This document shows, in pieces, positions 8,089 to 15,432 of a stretch of DNA of 25,770 bases. The stretch spans positions 1 to 25,770 of the forward strand of contig CAZTXG010000025.1 in the NCBI GenBank assembly GCA_964617335.1, in the 5' to 3' direction. Below the pieces are notes generated by a model, which made no database searches, was not told the origin of the DNA, and saw nothing but the letters and a program-made list of their open reading frames with translations. How positions within the stretch are numbered: position 1 is the first letter of the stretch; every line of letters begins with the position of its first letter. The position numbers and the translations under genes are program-made. Origin of the DNA: UBA2658 sp964617335 (GTDB taxonomy: Bacteria > Bacillota > Clostridia > Oscillospirales > Oscillospiraceae).

Positions 8089-8872
8089 TGCTGCGCAGCC
8101 TCCTTTCAAGCTTACCCATAAGCCAGGTGAAGAACATGACAAGGATAAGGTATATAAGGGCAACGCCCAGCAGGGGCGGGAAGTTTACATAGGATATGCC
8201 GAGGATAATATTACCCGCATAGGTAAGGTCCATAAGACCCACATAGCCGGCAACGGCGGTTTCCTTTAAAAGGGTTATAAACTCGTTTACCAAGGTGGGT
8301 AAAACATTTTTAACGGCCTGGGGCAAAACTATGTAGACCATTGTTTGGACATAGCCGAAGCCAAGGCTGCGGCCTGCCTCTGTCTGCCCCTCGTCAACAG
8401 ACATTATGCCCCCGCGGATAATCTCTGCAACATAGGCACCGGAATTTATGCCAAAGGCTATAACACCTGCCAAAACCTTATTGTTGCTGGAGGCCATGAT
8501 AACAAAGAAAATAATCATAAGCTGCACAACCACAGGAGTGCCCCGTATAACCGTAAGGTATATTTTAGCGAGGACATTAAAGAATTTAAGGATAAATTTT
8601 GGGAGGCCCGGCCGCATTTCGCTGCCCCGCTTATCCCAGCTTACCCTGATGAGGGCAATGATAACGCCTAGGGCGATGCCCAGTAAAAGAGAAAAGAACG
8701 TAAGCTTTAAAGTGTTTCCAAGACCACGCACAAACATCATGTAGCGGTTGTCAAACACAAAGCATTTGAAAAAGTCGTAAAAAATATTTTGAAGCCAGTC
8801 GGGGGTTTTCATTATCCAGTCGGGGGCTGTATCCAGCCACGCCTGCATAACCTTGCTGACTTGTCCTTCCAT
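8078..8872 (-). CDS. Polar amino-acid ABC transporter permease
   Basis: The 264-aa membrane protein is of the HisM/GlnP type. An amphipathic N-terminal extension of about 45 residues precedes several membrane helices (about 51-76, 95-128, 133-150, 195-215 and 230-255). The EAA loop, which contacts the ATPase, is at about 161-173 (EGQTEAGRSLGFG). The conserved RGTPVVVQL is at 110-118. The start has GGAGG 7-8 nt upstream. The N-terminal extension with Trp-rich repeats (APDWIMKTPDWLQ) is longer than in the shortest family members. It lies between the binding protein and the ATPase in a three-gene importer operon. Family assignment is firm; glutamine, arginine or cystine are all possible substrates. 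Confidence 0.92.
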   Translation of the reverse strand: MEGQVSKVMQAWLDTAPDWIMKTPDWLQNIFYDFFKCFVFDNRYMMFVRGLGNTLKLTFFSLLLGIALGVIIALIRVSWDKRGSEMRPGLPKFILKFFNVLAKIYLTVIRGTPVVVQLMIIFFVIMASSNNKVLAGVIAFGINSGAYVAEIIRGGIMSVDEGQTEAGRSLGFGYVQTMVYIVLPQAVKNVLPTLVNEFITLLKETAVAGYVGLMDLTYAGNIILGISYVNFPPLLGVALIYLILVMFFTWLMGKLERRLRSSER

Positions 8873-8894
8873 ATATATACCTCCCTCACATGAA

Positions 8895-8920
8895 TAAAGG
8901 GGCAGTTTCCCGCCCCTTTA
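8895..8920 (-). promoter_or_regulatory. Intercistronic stem-loop between binding protein and permease genes
   Basis: A perfect 9-bp stem TAAAGGGGC/GCCCCTTTA (8895-8903 with 8912-8920) has an 8-nt loop and only a weak T-rich tail on the minus strand. Such hairpins commonly give partial termination or protect the upstream message, so more binding protein than permease is made. Confidence 0.65.
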
Positions 8921-8941
8921 CTCCGGTCGCTTCCCCAATAT

Positions 8942-9793
8942 TTATGCGGGGATATATTTATCGATAATTGCCTGAACCGTGCCGTCTTCAATAAGCTCCC
9001 CTAAAGCCTTGTTTATAGCAGCAAGGAGAGGCTCGTTGCTTTTTGAAACGGAGGCGGCATAATCTTCAAGGACATACTCGGTTTCCAAAATCTTCAGTCC
9101 GGCGTTTTCCGCCACAAAGGCCTTTGCAGGCTCGTTGTCTATAACCACACAGTCAATCTTGCCGGACTTAAGAGCCAAAATAGCATCGGCGCCCTTGCTG
9201 TAACGGTCTATGGTTGCAAGACCCTCGTCCTCAAGGTCCCAGGTTGTGTAAAGGTCACCTGTGGTGTTGCGCTGAACTCCGATGGTGTTATTTGCGCCCT
9301 CGGCAAAAAGGTCGTCAACAGAGGTGATGGGGCTGTCTTCGGGTACTATAACCACCTGAACGCCCTGAGCATAGCTGGTTGTGAAGTTAACAGCTTCAAG
9401 GCGCTCGGCTGTAACGGTCATACCTGCAAAGCCGACGTCTGCCTTGCCGCCGTTGACGGCAATGTTTATAGCGTCAAACTCCATGTCGTCGATAACAAGC
9501 TCAAGACCAAGCTTTTCGGCAATGGCCGCTGCGATTTCCGCATCGATACCTGTTATTGCGTCCCCCTCGTAGAACTCATAAGGAGGGAAGGCGGCATTGG
9601 TTGCCATTGTAAGGACACCCTCTGTAACAGTGGTAAAGTCTTCGATGTCTGTGTCTGATGTGTCATCAACAAGGTCTGTTTCAGGCGGCTGTATGTCCGT
9701 GTCGGAAGCGGGAGCTTTGCTGCCGCAGGCTGCAAGAGAGAAAAGCATGGCAATTGCTAAAATCGCCGTTAAAATTTTCGTAAGATTTTTCAT
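8942..9793 (-). CDS. Polar amino-acid ABC transporter substrate-binding lipoprotein
   Basis: The 283-aa protein has a lipoprotein signal peptide (MKNLTKILTAILAIAMLFS, then LAAC with Cys23) and an acidic Asp/Thr-rich linker (about 24-55). A complete bacterial solute-binding protein family 3 domain follows: FPPYEFYEGDAITGIDAEIA, then DVGFAGMTVTAERLEAVNFT and the second lobe ending DKYIPA. It captures an amino acid outside the membrane and passes it to the adjacent permease. ATG at 9793 follows GGGGTGG with 5-nt spacing and starts the signal peptide exactly. GTG at 9802 would add three residues. It is first in the operon and has its own promoter. Substrate is not predictable by eye. Confidence 0.93.
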   Translation of the reverse strand: MKNLTKILTAILAIAMLFSLAACGSKAPASDTDIQPPETDLVDDTSDTDIEDFTTVTEGVLTMATNAAFPPYEFYEGDAITGIDAEIAAAIAEKLGLELVIDDMEFDAINIAVNGGKADVGFAGMTVTAERLEAVNFTTSYAQGVQVVIVPEDSPITSVDDLFAEGANNTIGVQRNTTGDLYTTWDLEDEGLATIDRYSKGADAILALKSGKIDCVVIDNEPAKAFVAENAGLKILETEYVLEDYAASVSKSNEPLLAAINKALGELIEDGTVQAIIDKYIPA

Positions 9794-9824
9794 TTTGTCC
9801 ACCCCATAAGATAAGTTTTAATAT

Positions 9825-9852
9825 CGCTCTTTTAAAGTCGCTCTTTTAAAGT
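9825..9852 (-). repeat. Perfect tandem 14-bp direct repeat in the ABC-operon leader
   Basis: CGCTCTTTTAAAGT occurs twice head to tail (9825-9838 and 9839-9852). On the minus strand this falls just downstream of the predicted transcription start, in the untranslated leader of the binding-protein gene. It could be a tandem operator or an RNA signal. Confidence 0.9.
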
Positions 9853-9863
9853 TCGATGAGACG

Positions 9864-9892
9864 ATTATAATACAGGGTGGATGATTATACAA
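9864..9892 (-). promoter_or_regulatory. Sigma-A-type promoter for the ABC importer operon
   Basis: On the minus strand TTGTAT (9887-9892), 17 nt and a perfect TATAAT (9864-9869) give a start near 9857, about 64 nt before the ATG at 9793. Confidence 0.6.
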
Positions 9893-9992
9893 GGGCTTTT
9901 TTAAAGAAAGTGAAGATTTGTGAAATATTATTCATAAATGGTCAATGAACCCTTATAATTATGCAGGTTATATAAATATTTCAAAGTTATAT

Positions 9993-11327
9993 TCATTGAA
10001 TATTCGTGGATATACTTTTTCCTCCGAATTTTTCCGCTAGTTTGCTGTATTTTTTGCACATGGCCAAACGCTCGTTTTCCCCGCCGCCCATGGCCTCTAT
10101 AGAAATTGCGCTTTCCTCGGACAGGGGTGATATGCGGATTTTGCATTTTCCATCGGAAATGTTTATACCGTCGGAAAAATCCGCGCCTGCTTCCCAGAGG
10201 GCATAGGACATTTCCCTCATAAGCCTTGCCCTGTCTGTGCAGGCAAACTCACGGCAAAGACCTCTGGCCTGACGCGGTTCGCTTGCAGCGGCAGCGGGGG
10301 CACTTGCCTTGCTTATGCAGCCTTGGGAAACTATGTCGCCTGGGCGGGTAATGGTGCGGGGGGGAAGAGCTGCTCCCTTGCAGACAACACTGCCCTCTAG
10401 ACGGCAATCTTTACCCACCTCGCCGCCGTCTATCACGGAGTTTATTATTCTGGAAAAAGCACCTATTTTGCTTCCGGGATGGATTATGCTGTGTTCTATA
10501 ACAGCGCCTTTTTCTATAACAGCTCCCTGACATATAAGGCTGGGAGGAAGAATCTTTGGATATTCATGGGCTTCAAGACCATCGTAAACCGCGGCGGAGC
10601 GGCGGAAGGGGCTAAGCTTCAGCCTGCCGTCAAGGGCGTGCATACAGCTTTGGTGATAGCTTTTGGCATCGCCTATATCGCACCAGTAGCCTTCCATGGG
10701 TATGCCGATTATGCAGCCCTCGGCCGTTAACCTAGGGAAAAGGTCACGGGCAAAATCATAGGTTCTGCCTTGGGGCACAAGCTCCATGGCTTTTGGGGAA
10801 ACAATATATACTCCGGTGTTTACAAGGTCTGTAACGACCTTTTCCCAAGGGGGCTTTTCGATAAAGCTTATAACCTTGCCTTTTCTGTCGGTGATAACAG
10901 TGCCGTAGCGCAAAGGCTCCGGATGAGGATATAAAGCCATGCTTATAAGTCCGCCGTGGATGCCATGCTCGGAAAAAAGCTTTTTAAGGTTAAAATCGCA
11001 GGCGGCGTCACCGCTGATAACCAAAAAATCCTCAGCGCCCACAAAGTCCATGCAGGCTCTAACCCCTCCGGCTGTGCCCAGGGGTGTTTCTTCCACCCGA
11101 TATTCAATGGAGACACCAAAGTTTTTTCCGTCTCCGAAATATTCTTTTATATATTCGGGCTTATGAGCAAGGGTTATGCACAGCTCATGAAACCCGTTTT
11201 TTTTCAAAAGCTCTATAAGGTGTTCCAAAAGGGGTTTTCCCAGAAGTCTCGTCATGGGCTTTGGCATCTCATCGCAAATGGGGCGCAGCCTTGTTCCCAT
11301 CCCCCCCGCCATTATAACTGCCTTCAA
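9993..11327 (-). CDS. Sugar-phosphate nucleotidyltransferase with C-terminal phosphohexomutase-like remnant
   Basis: The 444-aa protein begins with a nucleotidyltransferase domain (1 to about 235) carrying AVIMAGGMGTRLRP (3-16) and MPKPM. This is typical of mannose-1-phosphate guanylyltransferase or glucose-1-phosphate nucleotidyltransferase enzymes, which make NDP-sugars. A left-handed beta-helix with hexapeptide repeats follows (about 255-345, e.g. GAVIEKGAVIEHSIIHPGSK). The last 80 residues resemble domain IV of phosphoglucomutase/phosphomannomutase: RARLMREM, then SDGINISDGKCKIRISPLSE and SAISIEA, where RISPLSEES aligns with the usual RPSGTEP. Mutase domains I-III are absent. TTG at 11327 has AGGAAGTG upstream and starts right at the nucleotide-binding motif; the open frame reaches 11423. 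It is a single gene divergent from gdpP. The sugar cannot be told. Confidence 0.85.
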   Translation of the reverse strand: MKAVIMAGGMGTRLRPICDEMPKPMTRLLGKPLLEHLIELLKKNGFHELCITLAHKPEYIKEYFGDGKNFGVSIEYRVEETPLGTAGGVRACMDFVGAEDFLVISGDAACDFNLKKLFSEHGIHGGLISMALYPHPEPLRYGTVITDRKGKVISFIEKPPWEKVVTDLVNTGVYIVSPKAMELVPQGRTYDFARDLFPRLTAEGCIIGIPMEGYWCDIGDAKSYHQSCMHALDGRLKLSPFRRSAAVYDGLEAHEYPKILPPSLICQGAVIEKGAVIEHSIIHPGSKIGAFSRIINSVIDGGEVGKDCRLEGSVVCKGAALPPRTITRPGDIVSQGCISKASAPAAAASEPRQARGLCREFACTDRARLMREMSYALWEAGADFSDGINISDGKCKIRISPLSEESAISIEAMGGGENERLAMCKKYSKLAEKFGGKSISTNIQ

Positions 11328-11353
11328 AAAATCACTTCCTTTCCCTAGAAAGT

Positions 11354-11374
11354 ATTTCCCGCAAAGGCGGAAAT
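11354..11374 (-). promoter_or_regulatory. Stem-loop in the nucleotidyltransferase leader
   Basis: An interrupted inverted repeat (ATTT-CCGC and GCGG-G-AAAT on the minus strand, one bulged G, 4-nt loop) lies about 27 nt upstream of the TTG start. It would fold in the leader RNA. Its function is unknown. Confidence 0.35.
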
Positions 11375-11463
11375 AATCTCGGCATTTTTTCTTCGGACTG
11401 CCGCCCTTACGCTTAAGATGCAAAATTTAGCTCAGGAAACTTGGACTTTAAAGGAGAGCGCTC

Positions 11464-11492
11464 TTGTAAAGAGCTTATAATGTTGGTATAAT
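11464..11492 (+). promoter_or_regulatory. Sigma-A-type promoter for gdpP operon
   Basis: TTGTAA (11464-11469), a 17-nt spacer and a perfect TATAAT (11487-11492) lie 34 nt before the ATG of gdpP. The -35 overlaps the inverted repeat CTCTT-GTA-AAGAG (11461-11473), and a palindrome AGAGCGCTCT (11455-11464) abuts it. Confidence 0.65.
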
Positions 11493-11526
11493 GTGTAATC
11501 CAGCGTTCAATAATGGAGGAGGACAA

Positions 11527-13515
11527 ATGAACAATAACCTCAAACGCATACTGGAGCCGGGAACGAGACTTTATTTGCTCGTTCTTGTGGTTTTCGCTGG
11601 TATAGCGTATTTTTTCAGTGTAAAGCTGGCTTTGGCAGAGGCCACGGTCATAGTTCTCCTTATAATATATTCTGCCATAATCATTCGGCGCAGGCGGCGG
11701 GAATTCATGGAATACATGGAATCTGTCACCTATGATATAGAGTCGGCAAAAAGTGACACATTGATAAATTTCCCCCTGCCTATGGTGGCTTTTAAGCTTG
11801 AAAATATGACTATTATCTGGGGAAATCGCTTTTTCTTTGACATCTTCGGGAAAAAAAGCGCTCATTTTGACGCAAGGCTGTCTGACCTTGTGCCAAAGTT
11901 TACGGCAAAATGGCTGACAGAGGGCAAAAACCAGTATTCGGGGCTTGTGGAAATTAAAGACAGGCGCTTTCGGGTCTACGGCAATATAATCAGAGGTGAA
12001 AATGAAAACTCTCGAGATTATATGGGTATGACCTATTGGCTGGATGTTACGGAATATGACCTTGCAATGGCGGAATATGAAAACTCCAGGCCTATTGTCG
12101 CCCTTATAATATTTGATAATCTGGACGAAATTTCAAAAAACCAGCCTGACCGTGTGAGAAACGAGCTGCAAAACATGGTTTCCGACAGGATAGAGCGCTG
12201 GTGCGCCGACATGGGGGGCATACTTTGCCGCTATGACAGGGATAAGTATATGTTCATTTTTGAGCAGCGCCATTTTCCACAGCTTCAGGAGGACAAGTTT
12301 TCCCTCCTTGACAGCATCCACGAGGTTATAAGCCCCGCCGGAATTCACGCTTCCGTGAGCATAGGCATGGGACGGGACGGCGAGAGCTTTGAGGAAAACT
12401 ATAATTTTGCATCTTTGAGCACCGAGATGGCCCTCTCCCGCGGGGGGGATCAGGCAGTTATAAAAAACCGCTTTAATTTCGAGTTTTTCGGAGGCCGAGG
12501 CGAGGAAGTTGAAACCCGAACAAAGGTTAAATCCCGTGTTATGGCAAATGCCATATCCGAGCTTATAAAAGCCTCCAGTCAGGTTTATATAATGGGTCAT
12601 AAATATGCGGACATGGACATTATAGGCGGCGCTGCGGGCATTTGCTGCATAGCGAGAAAGCTGGGCTGCCGAGCAGGCATTGTTATTGACGAAGAAAAAA
12701 ATGCCGCCGGAAACCTTATCCAAAAGCTTAAAAAAACCGAAGAATATAAAGACGTTTTCATCTCTGCTCAGGAGGCCATAACCCACGCCGACCGCAGCAC
12801 CCTTTTAGTGGTTGTGGATACTAACAGACCGGAGCAGGTGGAAGACCAAAGCCTGCTTATGGCCTGCAACAGGGTTGCGGTTATTGATCATCACCGCAGG
12901 GCCGCAAGCTATATACAAAATGCCTCCCTTACCTTTCTCGAGCCTTACGCCTCATCTGTTGCAGAGCTTGTTTGCGAGCTTTTGCAAGAGCTTGTGGACC
13001 AGTCCGACATTTTGCGGGTGGAGGCGGACGCTCTTTTGGCGGGAATTGTTATGGACACAAAAAACTTCACCCTGCGCACGGGGGAGCGCACCTTTGACGC
13101 AGCGGCATTTTTGCGCAGGGCGGGGGCAGACCCTGTGGCTGTGAAGATGATTTTGCAAAACGACATGGATGACACCGTGGCAAGGTATAAGATACTCCAG
13201 CAGGTAAAGCGCTATCGTGAAAGCATAGCCATAGCTGTTATAGAGGAACCGCAGGACAGGATAGTGGCGGCCCAGGCCTCTGACGAAATGCTTAGTATAA
13301 GCGGCATACAGGCCTCCCTCGTTATCTATCCCACGGAAAAGGGCGGGGTAATCGTTTCTGCCCGCTCCATAGGGGATATAAATGTTCAGGTGCTTTTAGA
13401 GGATTTGGGCGGCGGCGGCAACAAGTCTGCTGCGGGGCTTCAAATGGAGGGCATAGAGCTTAGGGACGCCGTAAATCTTATTTTCTCTGCTATAGACAGG
13501 TATTTTGATGAGTGA
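11527..13515 (+). CDS. gdpP: Cyclic-di-AMP phosphodiesterase GdpP
   Basis: The 662-aa protein has the GdpP layout: two membrane helices (about 14-34 and 38-53), a PAS-like domain (about 75-170), a degenerate GGDEF domain (about 185-320) and DHH-DHHA1 phosphodiesterase domains (about 340-655). The degenerate GGDEF domain has no GGDEF active-site sequence. The catalytic set is visible: GHKYADMDIIGG starting at Gly357, VVDTN, DHHRR at 454-458 and GGGGNKSAAG near the end. GdpP hydrolyses c-di-AMP to pApA, affecting cell-wall and potassium homeostasis. ATG at 11527 has GGAGGAGG 5-12 nt upstream; an in-frame ATG at 11491 falls inside the promoter -10 and is rejected. It heads the gdpP-rplI-dnaB run, as in Bacillus. 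Confidence 0.95.
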   Translation: MNNNLKRILEPGTRLYLLVLVVFAGIAYFFSVKLALAEATVIVLLIIYSAIIIRRRRREFMEYMESVTYDIESAKSDTLINFPLPMVAFKLENMTIIWGNRFFFDIFGKKSAHFDARLSDLVPKFTAKWLTEGKNQYSGLVEIKDRRFRVYGNIIRGENENSRDYMGMTYWLDVTEYDLAMAEYENSRPIVALIIFDNLDEISKNQPDRVRNELQNMVSDRIERWCADMGGILCRYDRDKYMFIFEQRHFPQLQEDKFSLLDSIHEVISPAGIHASVSIGMGRDGESFEENYNFASLSTEMALSRGGDQAVIKNRFNFEFFGGRGEEVETRTKVKSRVMANAISELIKASSQVYIMGHKYADMDIIGGAAGICCIARKLGCRAGIVIDEEKNAAGNLIQKLKKTEEYKDVFISAQEAITHADRSTLLVVVDTNRPEQVEDQSLLMACNRVAVIDHHRRAASYIQNASLTFLEPYASSVAELVCELLQELVDQSDILRVEADALLAGIVMDTKNFTLRTGERTFDAAAFLRRAGADPVAVKMILQNDMDDTVARYKILQQVKRYRESIAIAVIEEPQDRIVAAQASDEMLSISGIQASLVIYPTEKGGVIVSARSIGDINVQVLLEDLGGGGNKSAAGLQMEGIELRDAVNLIFSAIDRYFDE

Positions 13516-13575
13516 GAACATTTATGAAAAGCGAGTAATCAAGTAATAAAACCATATGAAAGCGAGGCTGACATA

Positions 13576-14025
13576 ATGAAGGTAATATTTCTGACAGACG
13601 TAAGGGGACAAGGTAAAAAAGACGAGATGAAAGAGGTTTCCGACGGCTACGCAAGAAACTATCTCTTGCCCAGAAAGCTTGCTGTCGAGGCCACAACCGA
13701 CACAATTAACACTATGAAGCTTAAGGAAAAGGCAAAAAAGGCACAGCTTGAAAAAGATAAGGCCGCTGCAGAGGAAACGGCAAAAAGCCTTGAGAGCATT
13801 ATGGTTAAAATCCCTGCCAAGGCAGGTGCCGGAGGAAAACTTTTTGGCTCTGTCACCTCAAAGGAAATAAGCGACGCTCTTTTAAAGCAGCATGATATGG
13901 TGATAGATAAAAACAAGATTGTTCAGGCAGAGCCTATAAAAAGCTTTGGCAGCTACAGTGTTAAATGCAAGCTGGGCTTTGAGGTCACAGGACTTATAAA
14001 TGTCATGGTTGTCGAGGAAGGCTGA
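13576..14025 (+). CDS. rplI: Ribosomal protein bL9
   Basis: The 149-aa protein has the L9 N-terminal signature MKVIFLTDVRGQGKKDE and SDGYARNYLLPRKLA, a long connecting helix rich in Lys/Ala/Glu (about 45-75), and a C-terminal domain with GGKLFGSVTSKEISDAL. L9 binds 23S rRNA through the N-terminal domain and helps maintain reading frame. It starts 60 nt after gdpP with a weak GAGG upstream and is followed 57 nt later by dnaB. Length and motifs are normal. Confidence 0.97.
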   Translation: MKVIFLTDVRGQGKKDEMKEVSDGYARNYLLPRKLAVEATTDTINTMKLKEKAKKAQLEKDKAAAEETAKSLESIMVKIPAKAGAGGKLFGSVTSKEISDALLKQHDMVIDKNKIVQAEPIKSFGSYSVKCKLGFEVTGLINVMVVEEG

Positions 14026-14082
14026 TGCCTTCATAAGCTTTTTGAAACTATAAAACATCTATTTATTTAAGGATTACATTCT

Positions 14083-15432
14083 ATGAACGAACTGATGGAG
14101 AACAGAACCCCCCATAGTGTACAGGCCGAGCAGGCGGTTATAGGCTCTATGCTTATAGACAGCGCCTGCATTGCCGACGTTTTAAATAAAACTCGCTCTG
14201 ATGATTTTTATATTCAGACAAACCGTGACATATTTGACACCATATATTATATGTACGCCTATGGGCAGACTGTGGACCCTGTTACCGTGTTGGACCAAAT
14301 GCGTGTGCGAGGGGTGTATACGGACAATTCCCGCAGTTATCTTCTGGAGCTTATGCAGGTGACCCCCACAGCGGCAAATGTCATGCGATATGTGGATATT
14401 CTGCGTGAGCAGTCACTTTTGCGCGCCCTTTCAAAGGTGGGCAGCGAGATAAGCAATATGGTATCGGAAGGTGTGGGAGAAGCCGAGTCAATGCTGGAAA
14501 CGGCAGAGCGGAAAATCTATGCCCTGCGTCAGGGCAGAACTTTGGGAGGTCTTGAGAAGATTGCCAATGTTATACAGCAGGTTTATGAGCAGATTTCCAT
14601 AAATGCCGCTTCGGACACAAGGATAACGGGGCTTTCCACAGGCCTTACTGATTTGGACAACCAGATTTTGGGGCTTAACCGTGGGGATTTGGTGCTTATA
14701 GCCTCAAGACCCGGCATGGGAAAAACAAGTATCGCTTTAAATATTGCCCTTCACGCTGCCAAGGTGTCGAAAAAGACCGTTGCAATTTTCTCTCTTGAAA
14801 TGTCAAGAGAGCAGCTTGCCCTGAGGCTTTTGGCGGGAGAGAGCATGGTGGACGGAAAGAAACTTCTTACGGGAAGACTTAGTCAAACAGAGTGGGAGCG
14901 CATAGGAACTGCAGCTTCCACCATAAGTGAAACGGGCATACTCATAGATGACAATCCCTCTTTATCGGTTTCCGAAATGAACTCCCAGTGCAGGCGCCTT
15001 GAAAATTTGGGTCTTGTGGTCATTGACTATCTGCAGCTTATGCAATCAGCCGGAAGCGGCCACAGCTATGCGGGAGAAAGCCGCACCCAGGCGGTTTCCG
15101 ATATGTCCCGTATGCTTAAAATTATGGCAAAAGAGCTTAATGTGCCGGTAGTCTGCCTGTCCCAGCTCTCCCGTGCCAACGAGTCACGCTCGGATAAAAG
15201 ACCGGTTTTGTCCGACCTTAGAGAGTCCGGTGCCATTGAGCAGGATGCCGATATAGTTATAGGACTTTACAGGGACGGCTATTATAACAGGGAAAGTGAG
15301 GCACCCAACGACGCCGAGGCCATCATCCTTAAAAACCGCCACGGCGAGACAGGGGTAATAAACCTTGTCTGGCTGCCGGAATACACAAGCTATGTAAGCG
15401 CAGAAAAGCGCCATGATGACGATGAATATTGA
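14083..15432 (+). CDS. dnaB: Replicative DNA helicase DnaB
   Basis: The 449-aa protein is the hexameric replicative helicase (named DnaC in Bacillus). The N-terminal domain (about 5-110: PHSVQAEQAVIGSMLID, then FYIQTNRDIF) is followed by a linker and the RecA-like domain. Walker A is RPGMGKTS with Lys214, then LEMSREQLALRLL, Walker B VVIDYLQLM, and the arginine-finger region with LSDLRESGAIEQDAD. No intein interrupts the P-loop, a common insertion site in this family. The start has AAGGA about 9 nt upstream. The stop overlaps the tilS start region by up to 20 bp, indicating coupled translation. Confidence 0.97.
   Translation: MNELMENRTPHSVQAEQAVIGSMLIDSACIADVLNKTRSDDFYIQTNRDIFDTIYYMYAYGQTVDPVTVLDQMRVRGVYTDNSRSYLLELMQVTPTAANVMRYVDILREQSLLRALSKVGSEISNMVSEGVGEAESMLETAERKIYALRQGRTLGGLEKIANVIQQVYEQISINAASDTRITGLSTGLTDLDNQILGLNRGDLVLIASRPGMGKTSIALNIALHAAKVSKKTVAIFSLEMSREQLALRLLAGESMVDGKKLLTGRLSQTEWERIGTAASTISETGILIDDNPSLSVSEMNSQCRRLENLGLVVIDYLQLMQSAGSGHSYAGESRTQAVSDMSRMLKIMAKELNVPVVCLSQLSRANESRSDKRPVLSDLRESGAIEQDADIVIGLYRDGYYNRESEAPNDAEAIILKNRHGETGVINLVWLPEYTSYVSAEKRHDDDEY

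Noticed and set aside
9921..9983. AT-rich inverted repeat TGAAATATT/AATATTTCA downstream of the nucleotidyltransferase
   Set aside because: Arms are 45 nt apart, purely AT and without a T tract, so neither a terminator nor an element can be claimed; chance is likely in this AT-rich gap.
10956..11348. 130-codon open frame on the plus strand
   Set aside because: Antisense shadow of the nucleotidyltransferase, which has clear motifs on the other strand.
12133..12786. 217-codon open frame on the minus strand
   Set aside because: Antisense to the well-supported gdpP; no domain-like content.
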